Part shown: positions 17,580 to 27,107 of the stretch, piece after piece
How the letters are laid out: every line of letters starts with the position of its first letter
How positions within the stretch are numbered: the first letter of the stretch is position 1
Source of the DNA: Polaribacter sp. BM10
GTDB taxonomy: Bacteria; Bacteroidota; Bacteroidia; Flavobacteriales; Flavobacteriaceae
Length of the DNA stretch: 64,000 bases
Reading direction: 5' to 3'
Assembly (NCBI RefSeq): GCF_002005425.1
Contig: NZ_CP019704.1
Location: forward strand, 1-64,000
Notes under the pieces: model-generated
Databases searched by the model: none
Told to the model about the DNA's origin: nothing
Seen by the model: the letters and a program-made list of their open reading frames with translations, nothing else
Position numbers and translations under genes: made by a program

Positions 17580-17587
17580 CAAATATA
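17580..17587 (-). promoter_or_regulatory. Candidate -7 box for tRNA-Pro
   Basis: The minus strand reads TATATTTG, matching TAnnTTTG, 26 nt upstream of the mature tRNA 5' end. The rest of the 17555-17746 gap is AT-rich; I see no other gene in it. Confidence 0.35.
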
Positions 17588-17746
17588 GAATAATATTTAG
17601 AAACTAAAACCTTTTTTATTAAAATATTGATGATTTTTAAAGAATTAAAATTAATTATATTTTCATTATTAAAATTTATAAACATTCGTTCTTATAACTT
17701 GTAAAAAGGTATATTTTTACATAACAAAATTCGATACAAATTTATT

Positions 17747-18694
17747 ATGTCAGATACAGTAGAAAAAATAAAATGTTTAATTATAGGTTCTGGTCCTGCG
17801 GGTTATACTGCAGCAATTTATGCAGCAAGAGCAGATATGAAACCTGTAATGTATACAGGAATGCAAATGGGCGGACAGTTAACAACAACAACAGAGGTTG
17901 ATAATTTTCCGGGCTATGCAGATGGTACAGATGGTACTGCAATGATGGAGGATTTGAAAAAACAATCTGAACGATTTGGTACAGAGGTTCGTTTCGGTCT
18001 TGTAACTAAAGTAGAATTGAGTGACAAAGTTGGTGGTATTCACAAAGTTATAGTTGATGAAACCAAAGAAATTGAAGCAGAGACGATAATTATCTCTACA
18101 GGAGCAACAGCAAAATATTTAGGTTTAGAAAGTGAACAACGTTTGATTGGTGGAGGTGTTTCTGCATGTGCAACTTGCGACGGATTCTTTTATAAAGGAC
18201 AAGATGTTGTTGTTGTTGGGGCAGGAGATACGGCAGCAGAAGAAGCTACTTATTTAGCTAATATATGTAATAAAGTAACTTTATTAGTGCGTAAAGATTA
18301 CATGAGAGCATCAAAAGCAATGCAACATAGAGTAAATAAAACTGCAAATATCGAGGTTTTATTTAATACTGAAATCGATGAGGTTTTAGGAGATAATGTT
18401 GTTGAAGGTGTTAGAGCAATTAATAATCAAACTAAAGAAACTCATGATATTTCTGTAACTGGTGTTTTTATTGCAATTGGTCACAAGCCAAATTCAGACT
18501 TATTTAAAGGTGTTTTAGATATGGATGAAACAGGTTATTTAATTACTAAAGGAAAATCTTCAAAAACAAATTTACCAGGAGTTTTTGCAGCCGGAGATAT
18601 TCAAGATAAAGAATATAGACAAGCTGTTACTGCAGCTGGTTCTGGTTGTATGGCAGCCTTAGATGCAGAGCGTTATTTAAGTGCTTTAGAATAA
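17747..18694 (+). CDS. trxB: Thioredoxin-disulfide reductase
   Basis: 315 residues, normal length for TrxB. It reduces oxidised thioredoxin with NADPH. The FAD-binding motif GSGPAGYTAAIYAA (about 13-26), redox-active CATC (about 142-145, in ACATCDG), NADPH-binding GAGDTAAEEA (about 160) and C-terminal FAD motif GVFAAGDIQD are all present. It stands alone on the plus strand beside tRNA-Pro, followed by a terminator. It marks the start of chromosomal backbone to the right of the island. Confidence 0.97.
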   Translation: MSDTVEKIKCLIIGSGPAGYTAAIYAARADMKPVMYTGMQMGGQLTTTTEVDNFPGYADGTDGTAMMEDLKKQSERFGTEVRFGLVTKVELSDKVGGIHKVIVDETKEIEAETIIISTGATAKYLGLESEQRLIGGGVSACATCDGFFYKGQDVVVVGAGDTAAEEATYLANICNKVTLLVRKDYMRASKAMQHRVNKTANIEVLFNTEIDEVLGDNVVEGVRAINNQTKETHDISVTGVFIAIGHKPNSDLFKGVLDMDETGYLITKGKSSKTNLPGVFAAGDIQDKEYRQAVTAAGSGCMAALDAERYLSALE

Positions 18695-18715
18695 TAAATT
18701 TATTTTTAATGCAAT

Positions 18716-18752
18716 AAAAAAGAGATTACTGTTAAAGTAATCTCTTTTTTTT
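18716..18752. terminator. Bidirectional terminator between trxB and the KTSC gene
   Basis: AAAAAAGAGATTACT, a 5-nt loop and AGTAATCTCTTTTTTTT form a strong hairpin with A- and T-runs on both sides, serving the two converging genes. Confidence 0.85.
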
Positions 18753-18773
18753 ATATGTGAAATACAATCTTTT

Positions 18774-19220
18774 TTAAACTGTCGCAGAAGCTTTCATAGA
18801 TTTTCTGTAAGTAAATTTGTTAAAGATATTTCTTCTACCAAAATTATTCATAGATTTTGCATTTATAAATTTTCCAAATAGGACTTTACTAACACCAAAA
18901 TATTCGTACTTATTACCATCTGTAAAAGTAACTTCTAGTAACATACTTTTATGATGCCAATCTGCTACTTGAAATTCTGTAATTGTTTTTTTATAAGCAT
19001 CTAAGTTAGCAGCTTTAGTTTCTGGAGCAATACTTACCAAGAAGTGATATCCATCGATAATTTGGGTACTCTTAATTTCTGCTTCTTCTTTATCTGCTTC
19101 ATCTTGAAATTTATCTGGATGCCACTCTTTAACCAATCCTCTATAAGATTTTTTCAATTCTTTTAAATCTATAGGACCTTCAACTTTAAAAAGTTTTTTA
19201 TATTCTTTAATACGTTTCAT
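18774..19220 (-). CDS. DnaJ-like and KTSC domain protein
   Basis: 148 residues. The N-terminal half resembles a J-domain (LKKSYRGLVKEWHPDKFQDE, with HPD at about 34-36), which would stimulate an Hsp70. The C-terminal half (about 88-140) is a KTSC domain (MLLEVTFTDGNKYEYFGVS then FGKFINAKSMNNFG). The pairing is common in Flavobacteriia, but the role is unknown. It converges on trxB and shares its terminator. No operon partner is evident. Confidence 0.82.
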   Translation of the reverse strand: MKRIKEYKKLFKVEGPIDLKELKKSYRGLVKEWHPDKFQDEADKEEAEIKSTQIIDGYHFLVSIAPETKAANLDAYKKTITEFQVADWHHKSMLLEVTFTDGNKYEYFGVSKVLFGKFINAKSMNNFGRRNIFNKFTYRKSMKASATV

Positions 19221-19242
19221 TACTTTGTTTTCAAATTGCGTG

Positions 19243-19250
19243 CAAAAGTA
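19243..19250 (-). promoter_or_regulatory. Candidate -7 box for the KTSC-domain gene
   Basis: The minus strand reads TACTTTTG (TAnnTTTG), 22 nt upstream of the start at 19220. No -33 element is convincing. Confidence 0.35.
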
Positions 19251-19285
19251 TTGATAAAAAAGAGATTAGCTATTTTAAAATTACT

Positions 19286-19675
19286 TTATTTTAATAATTT
19301 TGCAAATACGTAAGAAAAAAAGACGAAAAATAAGATATCGTTTATACCATAAATAGCATAAAAAATGCCTGCCATTTTATCTTCTTCAAAGATGGGAGTT
19401 ACATTATTAGATAATCTCCATTGAATCCAGATGATGCTGTAAATTAGTTTTTCAATTGCAAAAACGGCAATTAACCATTTTACTTTGTAATAGTTTTTAG
19501 AAACTGATAGATAAGCAACCCCCCAAACTATAATCATTAATAAACCAAAATTAGACATTACTGTAGTGTCATATTTGTTTATTGTTTCATTCGTAAAAAG
19601 TCTAGATAAAATTAAAACTGCGACAATATTTGTACATCCAGCAAGTATAAATCCCTTTTTTATGATATTATTCAT
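19286..19675 (-). CDS. Four-helix membrane protein of unknown function
   Basis: 129 residues with four hydrophobic segments (about 7-26, 43-59, 66-84, 103-125) and little else, so it is an integral inner-membrane protein. I do not recognise a named family with certainty. Its start overlaps the end of the M28 peptidase gene by 8 nt, so the two are co-transcribed and translationally coupled. That is the only functional hint available. Confidence 0.75.
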   Translation of the reverse strand: MNNIIKKGFILAGCTNIVAVLILSRLFTNETINKYDTTVMSNFGLLMIIVWGVAYLSVSKNYYKVKWLIAVFAIEKLIYSIIWIQWRLSNNVTPIFEEDKMAGIFYAIYGINDILFFVFFSYVFAKLLK

Positions 19676-20636
19676 AGGTTAAATTGGTGTCAAAATTTTC
19701 GATAGATTTTACAATTAGTTTAACTGCTTCCACATAAAATTCTGTATTAATGTTTTCGAATGTATCTGTAGCTTTATGGTAATCTTTATGGTCTTCTACA
19801 CCAAAATAAATAAACGGAATTTTTTCTTTGTGAAAAACTCTGTGATCCGAAGAATAGGTCCAATTATCTAATTGTTTATCATCAGGATTGTCATGACCAA
19901 AAAGTAAATTAATTGGAGATTTTATATTTTCTAAGCTGGCTCTAAGTTTTGGATAATGGTGTAAACCAGCAGCATAAAGTTGTAAAGAATCATTATGAGC
20001 AATCATATCCATATTAATATTTAGTACAATTTTATTTTTCTGTTTGTAATTTTTAAGCCAATAATCTGCACCTAAAGAACCAATTTCTTCAGCATCTACT
20101 GCTGCAAAAACTAATGTATGTTTTGGTTTGTTTTTTTTAAAGTAATCTGCAATTGCATATAAAGCTGCAGTGCCAGAAGCATCATCATCTGCACCATTAT
20201 AAATTTTACCTTTTTTAATGCCCAAATGATCTAAATGACCGGTTATAACAATAGTTTTATCGATGCTTCCTGTAATTTTACCTATTACATTCCCGCCAAA
20301 TACAGTTGTATCTTTTATTTTAGACGCATCTGAATCTGCATTTTCAACAGGAAACACTCTTTGTCTTCTTTTGCCAGAAAAAGTGTACGGAAATTTATGA
20401 ATGTAATTAGACGATTCTTCTGTTTCTAAACCAATTTCTTTAAATTTAGTTGCGATGTATTCTTGTGCTTTATAATTTCCGGGTTTAGAAAAACCTCTAC
20501 CTTCTAAAGCATCACTAGATAAATACTTTATTCCATCAATCAATAATTTCTTGTTTATTGATTTTTCTTTTTCAGATTGATTACAACTTATAGTTATTAC
20601 TGATAATGCAATTAGAAGAAGGTTGTTTATTTTCAT
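19668..20636 (-). CDS. M28-family metallopeptidase lipoprotein
   Basis: 322 residues. A lipoprotein signal (LLIALSVITISC, Cys about 18) anchors it to the periplasmic side of a membrane. The two-zinc aminopeptidase site is complete: HLDHLG, GADDDASGT, catalytic DAEEIG, NINMDMIAH and the distal His in DHKDYHKATDT. It probably trims peptides in the periplasm or at the surface. Its end overlaps the four-helix membrane protein gene by 8 nt. Confidence 0.92.
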   Translation of the reverse strand: MKINNLLLIALSVITISCNQSEKEKSINKKLLIDGIKYLSSDALEGRGFSKPGNYKAQEYIATKFKEIGLETEESSNYIHKFPYTFSGKRRQRVFPVENADSDASKIKDTTVFGGNVIGKITGSIDKTIVITGHLDHLGIKKGKIYNGADDDASGTAALYAIADYFKKNKPKHTLVFAAVDAEEIGSLGADYWLKNYKQKNKIVLNINMDMIAHNDSLQLYAAGLHHYPKLRASLENIKSPINLLFGHDNPDDKQLDNWTYSSDHRVFHKEKIPFIYFGVEDHKDYHKATDTFENINTEFYVEAVKLIVKSIENFDTNLTYE

Positions 20637-20662
20637 TATTTTATAAGTTTAATTAATAGAAT

Positions 20663-21532
20663 TTACAAACCTAAAGCTTTTCTTTCTTCTATGTTTCCTT
20701 TTTTGTTTTTACGCCAATAAGGTGAAAGAATTGTTTTAATCTTTGTTGCTGTTGTTGTGTGTTTTGTGTTATTTATTGTTGAAACTTCTTCCCAAGATTC
20801 TATAGTATAAGGAAAATCTTTTGTCAATTTAATAGTGAGTTTTCTTTTTAATGTTGGATAAAAAATAGAAAAATATAGAAATCCTTTAATTTCTTTTAAA
20901 GCAGTTTCTGCATCATAGGCCATAATTCGTTTGTGATTTAAAGCCAGATATTCGAAAGACGGAATAATCTTCATACGACCAATTGCAATGTTTTTAGGAT
21001 TTAGTCTTAATTGATTCCATAATTCATTTTCTAAAATATCTTTTTTTAATCCTAATTTTCTATCAGAATTATTTTCAAAATAAGAATGAAAATCAATTTC
21101 AAATTTTTCTCGATTATTTAATTGCATAAATGTGTTTCCGCACCATTCTTGTGATGAAAAAGAAATTTTTATTATCTTTTTATTGCTATTGATAGGAGAG
21201 AAGGTACTTGTCATTAAAGAATAAGGGTATATTCCAGTAACAAATTTTTTTGTGCTATTTAATTTTAATACAGGTATTGTTGATTTACTTTTAGCATCTG
21301 CTTTTACTTGTTTTTCTGGTAAAAAGTCTTCTGTTACATAAATATTTACCGCAGTACCTTCGTATATCTCGCCGTAACGAGATTGCTTTAATGTAAATGA
21401 TGTTATTTCTGCTTTGCCTTGATACCAATAATCGTTAAAATTTAATTTTTGATTTTGGGCTTGAACTTTATTCTTATCCGAAGTACAAAAAATAAAAAGT
21501 ATGCTAGTTATTAAAGAGATAGAGATTTTCAT
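20663..21532 (-). CDS. Conserved Bacteroidetes lipoprotein-like protein of unknown function
   Basis: The frame is open to 21598, but that upstream part runs into the terminator at 21592-21615. I therefore choose MKISISLITSILFIFC at 21532 (or MKLIMK at 21544), which gives a signal peptide and about 289 residues. Recognisable conserved segments include WYQGKAEITSFTLKQSRYGE and SSQEWCGNTFMQ. Flavobacterial homologues are, as I recall, often labelled septum formation inhibitor Maf, but the sequence has no Maf nucleotide-pyrophosphatase motifs. I do not assign a function. It lies upstream of the M28 gene on the same strand. Confidence 0.72.
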   Translation of the reverse strand: MKISISLITSILFIFCTSDKNKVQAQNQKLNFNDYWYQGKAEITSFTLKQSRYGEIYEGTAVNIYVTEDFLPEKQVKADAKSKSTIPVLKLNSTKKFVTGIYPYSLMTSTFSPINSNKKIIKISFSSQEWCGNTFMQLNNREKFEIDFHSYFENNSDRKLGLKKDILENELWNQLRLNPKNIAIGRMKIIPSFEYLALNHKRIMAYDAETALKEIKGFLYFSIFYPTLKRKLTIKLTKDFPYTIESWEEVSTINNTKHTTTATKIKTILSPYWRKNKKGNIEERKALGL

Positions 21533-21584
21533 GATAAGTTTCATCAGTAATAATTTATCAACTAAGTTACAATTATTACTTGTA

Positions 21585-21615
21585 TAAAAAAAGACCATCC
21601 TTTAACAGATGGTCT
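21585..21615 (-). terminator. Terminator of the beta-oxidation operon
   Basis: AGACCATC (21592-21599) pairs with GATGGTCT (21608-21615). On the minus strand the hairpin is followed by seven T. It lies 60 nt past the acyl-CoA dehydrogenase stop. Confidence 0.85.
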
Positions 21616-21675
21616 CTCAAACAAACAACTAAATTCAAAAACCTTGGATAAGTTTAAGAAAATTTTATAAATATT

Positions 21676-23472
21676 TTAGAAGCAGTATTTATTTTCTGCT
21701 TTCACTTTTTCTGCGATTTCGTTACGTAAATCTACAATATCTGGATAGTTTGTATATTTAGTAAAACGCTTTAATCCCATTAACATCATACGCTGCTCAT
21801 CACCTTCAGCAAAAGAAATAATACTTTCTTTACCTTTTTCTTCGATAATGTCTACTGCGTGATATAAATATAATTTAGACATCGCAATTTGTACAGATTG
21901 AGAATCTTCGCCAAAACGTTTCGCGTTTTTCTCTGTTCTTAAAATTGCAGATTCTGCCATATAAATTTCAATTAATATGTCTGAAGCAGCAATTAATAAC
22001 TGTTGATGAGATTCAATTTCTTGCCCATATTTTTGAAGTGCTGCACCAGCAACCATTAAAAATGTTTTCTTTAATTTGGCAATCATGTGTTTTTCTTCTG
22101 AAAATAACTCAGAATAATCTGGAGTTTCAAAAGAAGGAATTCCCATTAAACTATTAGCTACTTCTGTTGCAGGTCCTAATAAATCTACATGACCTTTCAT
22201 TGCTTTTTTGATAAGCATTCCAACAGAAAGCATTCTGTTAATTTCATTTGTACCTTCGTAAATTCTAGCAATTCTAGCATCTCTCCAAGCAGATTCCATA
22301 GGAGTTTCTTCAGAGAATCCCATTCCACCAAAAATTTGAATACCTTCATCTGCACAACTTTGCACATCTTCTGATACGGCAACTTTTAAAATTGAACATT
22401 CTATTGCATATTCTTCTACACCTTTAAGTTCTGCTTCTTGGTGAGTATTACCAGCAGCAACTCTTAATGCGATTCTATCTTCGATGTCTTTAGCTGCTCT
22501 ATAAGAAGCAGATTCACCAACGTAAGCATTTGTAGACATTTCTGCCAATTTTACCTTAATTGCACCAAAATCTGCAATAGGAGTTTTAAATTGCTTACGT
22601 TCTGTAGCGTATTGTGTTGCATATGTAATAACTCTTCTTTGAGAATCTAAACACGCTGCAGCCAATTTAATACGTCCAACATTTAAAGCATTCATGGCAA
22701 TTTTAAAACCTTCACCACGACCTGCTAACATATTTTCTGCTGGTACTACTGTATCGTTAAAAAATACTTGACGAGTTGAACTTGCACGAATACCTAATTT
22801 GTGTTCTTCTTCACCTAAAGTAATTCCGTTTGCATTTTCTGGATCATATTCTACTATAAAACCTGTAATATTTTTGTCATTTTCTATACGAGCAAAAACA
22901 ATCATTAAACTACAAAAACCTGCGTTAGAAATCCACATTTTTTGTCCGTTAATTTTGTAAGATTTACCGTCTTCCGAAAGTTCTGCTGTAGTTTTTCCTG
23001 AGTTTGCATCAGAACCAGCACCCGGTTCTGTTAAACAATAAGCACCAAACCATTCTCCGGTAGCTAATTTAGGTACATATTTTTCTTTCTGTTCTTGTGT
23101 ACCATATAAAGTAATTGGCATTGTACCAATACCTGTGTGTGCACCAAAAGCTGTACTAAAAGATCCTGTTCCAGATGAAATATAATCACAAGTTAACATT
23201 GTAGATACAAATCCCATACCTAAACCACCAAATTCTTCTGGCACTGCAACACCTAAAAATCCTAATTCACCAGCTTTACGCATAACTTCTTCTGTCAATG
23301 CATAATCTTTAGCTTCGAAACGAGCTTTATGAGGAATGATTTCTCTATCATTAAATTCCATCACAGCTTCCTTCATCATTTGTTGCTCCTCTGTAAAGTC
23401 TTCTGGAGTAAATACGTTTTCGCAGTTAGTTTCTTTTACTAAAAACTGTCCGCCTCTTAATAATTCTGACAT
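21676..23472 (-). CDS. fadE: Acyl-CoA dehydrogenase (FadE of the Bacillus type)
   Basis: 598 residues, the long form with a helical C-terminal extension rather than the 380-residue short form. It performs the first, FAD-dependent step of fatty-acid beta-oxidation. Diagnostic segments are CLTEPGAGSDANS, KMWISNAGFC and QIFGGMGFSEETPMESAWRD followed by ARIARIYEGTNEI (catalytic Glu). It is the last gene of the operon, 23 nt after the thiolase gene, followed by a strong terminator. The electron acceptor (ETF) is not in this window. Confidence 0.93.
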   Translation of the reverse strand: MSELLRGGQFLVKETNCENVFTPEDFTEEQQMMKEAVMEFNDREIIPHKARFEAKDYALTEEVMRKAGELGFLGVAVPEEFGGLGMGFVSTMLTCDYISSGTGSFSTAFGAHTGIGTMPITLYGTQEQKEKYVPKLATGEWFGAYCLTEPGAGSDANSGKTTAELSEDGKSYKINGQKMWISNAGFCSLMIVFARIENDKNITGFIVEYDPENANGITLGEEEHKLGIRASSTRQVFFNDTVVPAENMLAGRGEGFKIAMNALNVGRIKLAAACLDSQRRVITYATQYATERKQFKTPIADFGAIKVKLAEMSTNAYVGESASYRAAKDIEDRIALRVAAGNTHQEAELKGVEEYAIECSILKVAVSEDVQSCADEGIQIFGGMGFSEETPMESAWRDARIARIYEGTNEINRMLSVGMLIKKAMKGHVDLLGPATEVANSLMGIPSFETPDYSELFSEEKHMIAKLKKTFLMVAGAALQKYGQEIESHQQLLIAASDILIEIYMAESAILRTEKNAKRFGEDSQSVQIAMSKLYLYHAVDIIEEKGKESIISFAEGDEQRMMLMGLKRFTKYTNYPDIVDLRNEIAEKVKAENKYCF

Positions 23473-23495
23473 TTTCTTGTTTGTTTAATTTGTTA

Positions 23496-24686
23496 TTAAC
23501 TAAGGAATTCGAATACACCAGCAGCACCTTGCCCTGTTCCTACACACATGGTAACCATTCCGTATTTGTTTTTCATATCTCTTTTACGCATTTCATCGAA
23601 TAATTGTACCGATAATTTTGCGCCAGTACAACCTAAAGGATGACCTAAAGCGATTGCACCACCATTTACATTAACAATATCTGGGTTTAAATTTAGCTCT
23701 CGCATTACTGCTAAAGATTGCGAAGCAAAAGCTTCATTTAACTCAATTAACTCGATATCATTTTGCTGTAAACCTGCTTGTTTTAATACCTTTGGTATTG
23801 CAGCCACAGGACCAATTCCCATTATTCGAGGTTCTACACCAGCAGCAGCATAATTTACCACTCTTGCAATTGGCTCTAAGTTTAATTCTTTGACCATTTC
23901 TTCGCTCATTACCATAACAAATGCAGCACCATCACTCATTTGAGATGAATTACCAGCAGTAACACTTCCGCCAGCGGCAAATACAGGTCTTAATTTATTT
24001 AATACTGCAGTAGAGGTTCCTTTTCTTGGCCCTTCATCTTTATTTACAGTATATTTTCTAGTTGCTTTTTTACCATTTGCATCCAAATAAGTTTCTTCAA
24101 CTTCTATTGGAACAATTTGGTCTTGAAAACGATTTTCTGCTTGTGCTCTTAACGCTTTCATGTGAGAATTGTATGCAAATTCATCTTGATCTTCTCTCGA
24201 AACTTTAAATTGATTTGCAACTGCTTCTGCAGTGTTTCCCATTCCCCAATAATAATCTGCATGACCATCTTTAATGGTGTCGTAATTTAACTCTGGTTTA
24301 AAACCAGTCATTGGCACAGAACTCATGCTTTCTGCTCCACCAGCTATAATACAATCTGCCATACCAGCTTGAATTTTTGCCGCTGCCATTGCAATTGTTT
24401 CTAATCCAGAAGAACAAAAACGGTTTACTGTAACTCCTGGTACATCAACAGAATTTAATCCTATTAAAGAGATAAAACGAGCCATATTTAATCCTTGCGA
24501 ACCTTCTGGCATTGCGTTACCAACTATTACATCATCTATACGTTTTACGTCTAAATTTGGTAATTCTTTCATCATGTGTTGGATTGTTTCTGCACCCAAC
24601 TCGTCTGCACGTTTAAAGCGAAAAACACCTTTTGGAGCCTTTGCAACTGCAGTTCTATATGCTTTTACTATATATGCTGTTTTCAT
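23496..24686 (-). CDS. fadA: Acetyl-CoA C-acyltransferase (3-ketoacyl-CoA thiolase)
   Basis: 396 residues, the normal size for a thiolase, catalysing the last step of beta-oxidation. The nucleophile Cys lies in VNRFCSSGLETIAMAA (about residue 88). The catalytic His is in GGAIALGHPLGCTGAK and the second Cys in MVTMCVGTGQGAAG. It lies 6 nt after the hydroxyacyl-CoA dehydrogenase gene and 23 nt before the acyl-CoA dehydrogenase, so the enzymes form one operon with stoichiometric expression. Confidence 0.95.
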   Translation of the reverse strand: MKTAYIVKAYRTAVAKAPKGVFRFKRADELGAETIQHMMKELPNLDVKRIDDVIVGNAMPEGSQGLNMARFISLIGLNSVDVPGVTVNRFCSSGLETIAMAAAKIQAGMADCIIAGGAESMSSVPMTGFKPELNYDTIKDGHADYYWGMGNTAEAVANQFKVSREDQDEFAYNSHMKALRAQAENRFQDQIVPIEVEETYLDANGKKATRKYTVNKDEGPRKGTSTAVLNKLRPVFAAGGSVTAGNSSQMSDGAAFVMVMSEEMVKELNLEPIARVVNYAAAGVEPRIMGIGPVAAIPKVLKQAGLQQNDIELIELNEAFASQSLAVMRELNLNPDIVNVNGGAIALGHPLGCTGAKLSVQLFDEMRKRDMKNKYGMVTMCVGTGQGAAGVFEFLS

Positions 24687-24692
24687 AAAATT

Positions 24693-27095
24693 TTAGTTTC
24701 TTAAAGGTTTACCAGTTTTTAACATTGCCTGAATTCTTTCTAACGTTTTACGTTCTGTACATAACGATAAAAATGCTTCACGCTCTAAGTCTAATAAATA
24801 CTGTTCTGTAACCAATGTTGGTTCAGATAAATCTCCACCCGCCATAACATAAGCTAACTTATTGGCTATTTTCATATCGTGTTGTGAAATGTAATTAGAA
24901 TGTTCCATAGAATCTGTTCCTACTAAAAACATACCTAATGCTTGTTTACCTAACACTTTAACATCTTTTCTTGTTGCAGGTTGCGTGTAACCACTTTCTG
25001 CCATTAATTTAGCATGTGCTTTGGCAGTAGCAATTTGTCTGTCTTTGTTTACAACAACTACATCTTTACCTTTTTGAAGTAAGCCTAAATCGAAAGCCTC
25101 GTGTGCAGAAGTAGATACTTTAGCCATACCAATTGTTAAAAAGTTTTCTTGTAAAACATTTAACTCTACATCTCCTTTGCTAAATGAATCTGATGCTCTT
25201 AAAGCCATTTCTTTAGAACCACCACCACCAGGAATAACACCAACACCAAACTCTACTAATCCCATATAAGTTTCTGCTGCTGCAACAACTTTATCTGCAT
25301 GTAAAGAGATTTCACAACCACCACCTAATGCCATTCCATGCGGAGCAGAAATTGTTGGAATTGATGAATAACGCATACGCATCATTGTGTCTTGAAAATA
25401 TTTAATGGCATAATTTAATTCATCATATTCTTGCTCTACAGCCATCATAAAAATCATACCAATATTTGCACCAACAGAGAAATTCGACGCTTGGTTACCA
25501 ACAACCAATCCTTGAAAATCTTTTTCAGCTAAGTCGATACCTTTATTAATTCCTGCTAAAACATCTCCACCAATTGTGTTCATTTTAGACTGAAATTCTA
25601 TATTTAAAATACCGTCTCCTATATCTTCGATAACTACTCCAGAATTTTTAAATACTTGATTTGATTTTCTGATGTTATCTAAAATAATAAATGATTCTTG
25701 ACCAGGTTTTTTAGTTTGAGCTTTAGAAGAAACATCATAAAAATAAGTTGCACCTTCTTTAACAGAGTAAAAAGATTTAGAACCAGCAGCCAACATTTCT
25801 GTTACCCATGCAGCAGGTTCATGTCCTTCAGCTTTCATTAACTCGATACCTTTTTCTACACCAACTGCGTCCCAAATTTCGAAAGGTCCGTTTTCCCAAC
25901 CAAAACCAGCTTTCATTGCATCGTCAATTTTATACAATTCATCAGAAATTTCTGGAATTCTATTTTGAACGTATGCAAACATTGCTGCAAAGTTTTTTCT
26001 GTAAAACTCACCAGCTTTATCTTTACCACCAACTAAGATTTTAAATCTGTCGATTGGTTTATCTATTGTTTTTGTTAATTCTAACGTTGCAAATTTTGCT
26101 CTTTTTTTAGAACGATATTCCATCGTATCTAAATCTAGCGTTAAGATTTCTTTTTTACCATCTACAACTGCTTTTTTGTAGAAACCTTGTCCGGTTTTAC
26201 TACCCAACCACTTGTTTTCCATCATTGTATTGATGAAATCAGGAAGTTTGAAAAGCTCATGAGCTTCGTCATTAGGACAATTTTCGTAAATTCCATTAGC
26301 AACATGAACTAAAGTATCTAAACCAACAACATCTACAGTTCTAAAAGTAGCCGATTTAGGCCTACCAATTACAGGCCCCGTTAACTTGTCTACTTCTTCT
26401 ACTGTTAAGCCTAATTCTTTAACTTGATGAAATAAAGATTGAATTCCGAAAATACCGATTCTGTTACCAATAAAAGCCGGTGTATCTTTAGCTAAAACCG
26501 ATGTCTTACCTAAAAATTTCTCACCATACATCATTAAGAAATCTGTAACTTCTTGTTTACAATCTGGTCCAGGAACAACTTCAAAAAGTTTTAAATATCT
26601 TGGCGGATTAAAAAAGTGTGTTACTGCAAAATGCTTTTGAAAATCTTCACTTCTTCCTTCGTTCATAAACTTGATAGGAATACCAGAAGTGTTAGAAGAA
26701 ATTATTGTACCCGGAGTTCTGTATTTTTCTAATTTTTCGAAAACTATCTTTTTTATATCTAGTCTTTCTACAACAACTTCCATAATCCAATCTACATCTG
26801 CAACCTTTGCAATATCATCTTCTAAATTACCAGTAGTAATTCTGTTTGCAAATTTTTGATTGTATATCGGAGACGGTTTTGATTTTAAAGATGCTGTTAA
26901 TGCATCATTAACCAATCGGTTTCTAACAACTTTGTCTTCTAATGTTAGTCCTTTTGCTTCTTCTTTATCGGTTAATTCTCTTGGAACAATGTCCAATAAA
27001 AGAACTTCTACACCAATATTAGCAAAATGACAAGCAATACCGCTTCCCATAATTCCGGAACCAATAATTGCTACTTTCTTAATTCTTCTAGTCAT
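24693..27095 (-). CDS. Bifunctional 3-hydroxyacyl-CoA dehydrogenase / enoyl-CoA hydratase (FadN type)
   Basis: 800 residues. The domain order is the reverse of E. coli FadB. The NAD-binding dehydrogenase comes first (VAIIGSGIMGSGIACHFANI, about 8-27; HFFNPPRYLKLFEVV about 170), followed by a C-terminal dehydrogenase domain and a crotonase domain from about 495 (GMALGGGCEISLHADK; oxyanion loop FGVGVIPGGGGSKEM). This matches Bacillus FadN and supplies the two middle steps of beta-oxidation. It lies 12 nt after marR and 6 nt before the thiolase gene. Confidence 0.94.
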   Translation of the reverse strand: MTRRIKKVAIIGSGIMGSGIACHFANIGVEVLLLDIVPRELTDKEEAKGLTLEDKVVRNRLVNDALTASLKSKPSPIYNQKFANRITTGNLEDDIAKVADVDWIMEVVVERLDIKKIVFEKLEKYRTPGTIISSNTSGIPIKFMNEGRSEDFQKHFAVTHFFNPPRYLKLFEVVPGPDCKQEVTDFLMMYGEKFLGKTSVLAKDTPAFIGNRIGIFGIQSLFHQVKELGLTVEEVDKLTGPVIGRPKSATFRTVDVVGLDTLVHVANGIYENCPNDEAHELFKLPDFINTMMENKWLGSKTGQGFYKKAVVDGKKEILTLDLDTMEYRSKKRAKFATLELTKTIDKPIDRFKILVGGKDKAGEFYRKNFAAMFAYVQNRIPEISDELYKIDDAMKAGFGWENGPFEIWDAVGVEKGIELMKAEGHEPAAWVTEMLAAGSKSFYSVKEGATYFYDVSSKAQTKKPGQESFIILDNIRKSNQVFKNSGVVIEDIGDGILNIEFQSKMNTIGGDVLAGINKGIDLAEKDFQGLVVGNQASNFSVGANIGMIFMMAVEQEYDELNYAIKYFQDTMMRMRYSSIPTISAPHGMALGGGCEISLHADKVVAAAETYMGLVEFGVGVIPGGGGSKEMALRASDSFSKGDVELNVLQENFLTIGMAKVSTSAHEAFDLGLLQKGKDVVVVNKDRQIATAKAHAKLMAESGYTQPATRKDVKVLGKQALGMFLVGTDSMEHSNYISQHDMKIANKLAYVMAGGDLSEPTLVTEQYLLDLEREAFLSLCTERKTLERIQAMLKTGKPLRN

Positions 27096-27107
27096 TTGTT
27101 TGATTTT

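Noticed and set aside
20663..21598. The longer 311-residue reading of the conserved lipoprotein
   Set aside because: The upstream 22 codons overlap the terminator hairpin and T-run of the fatty-acid operon, and only the later start gives a signal peptide.
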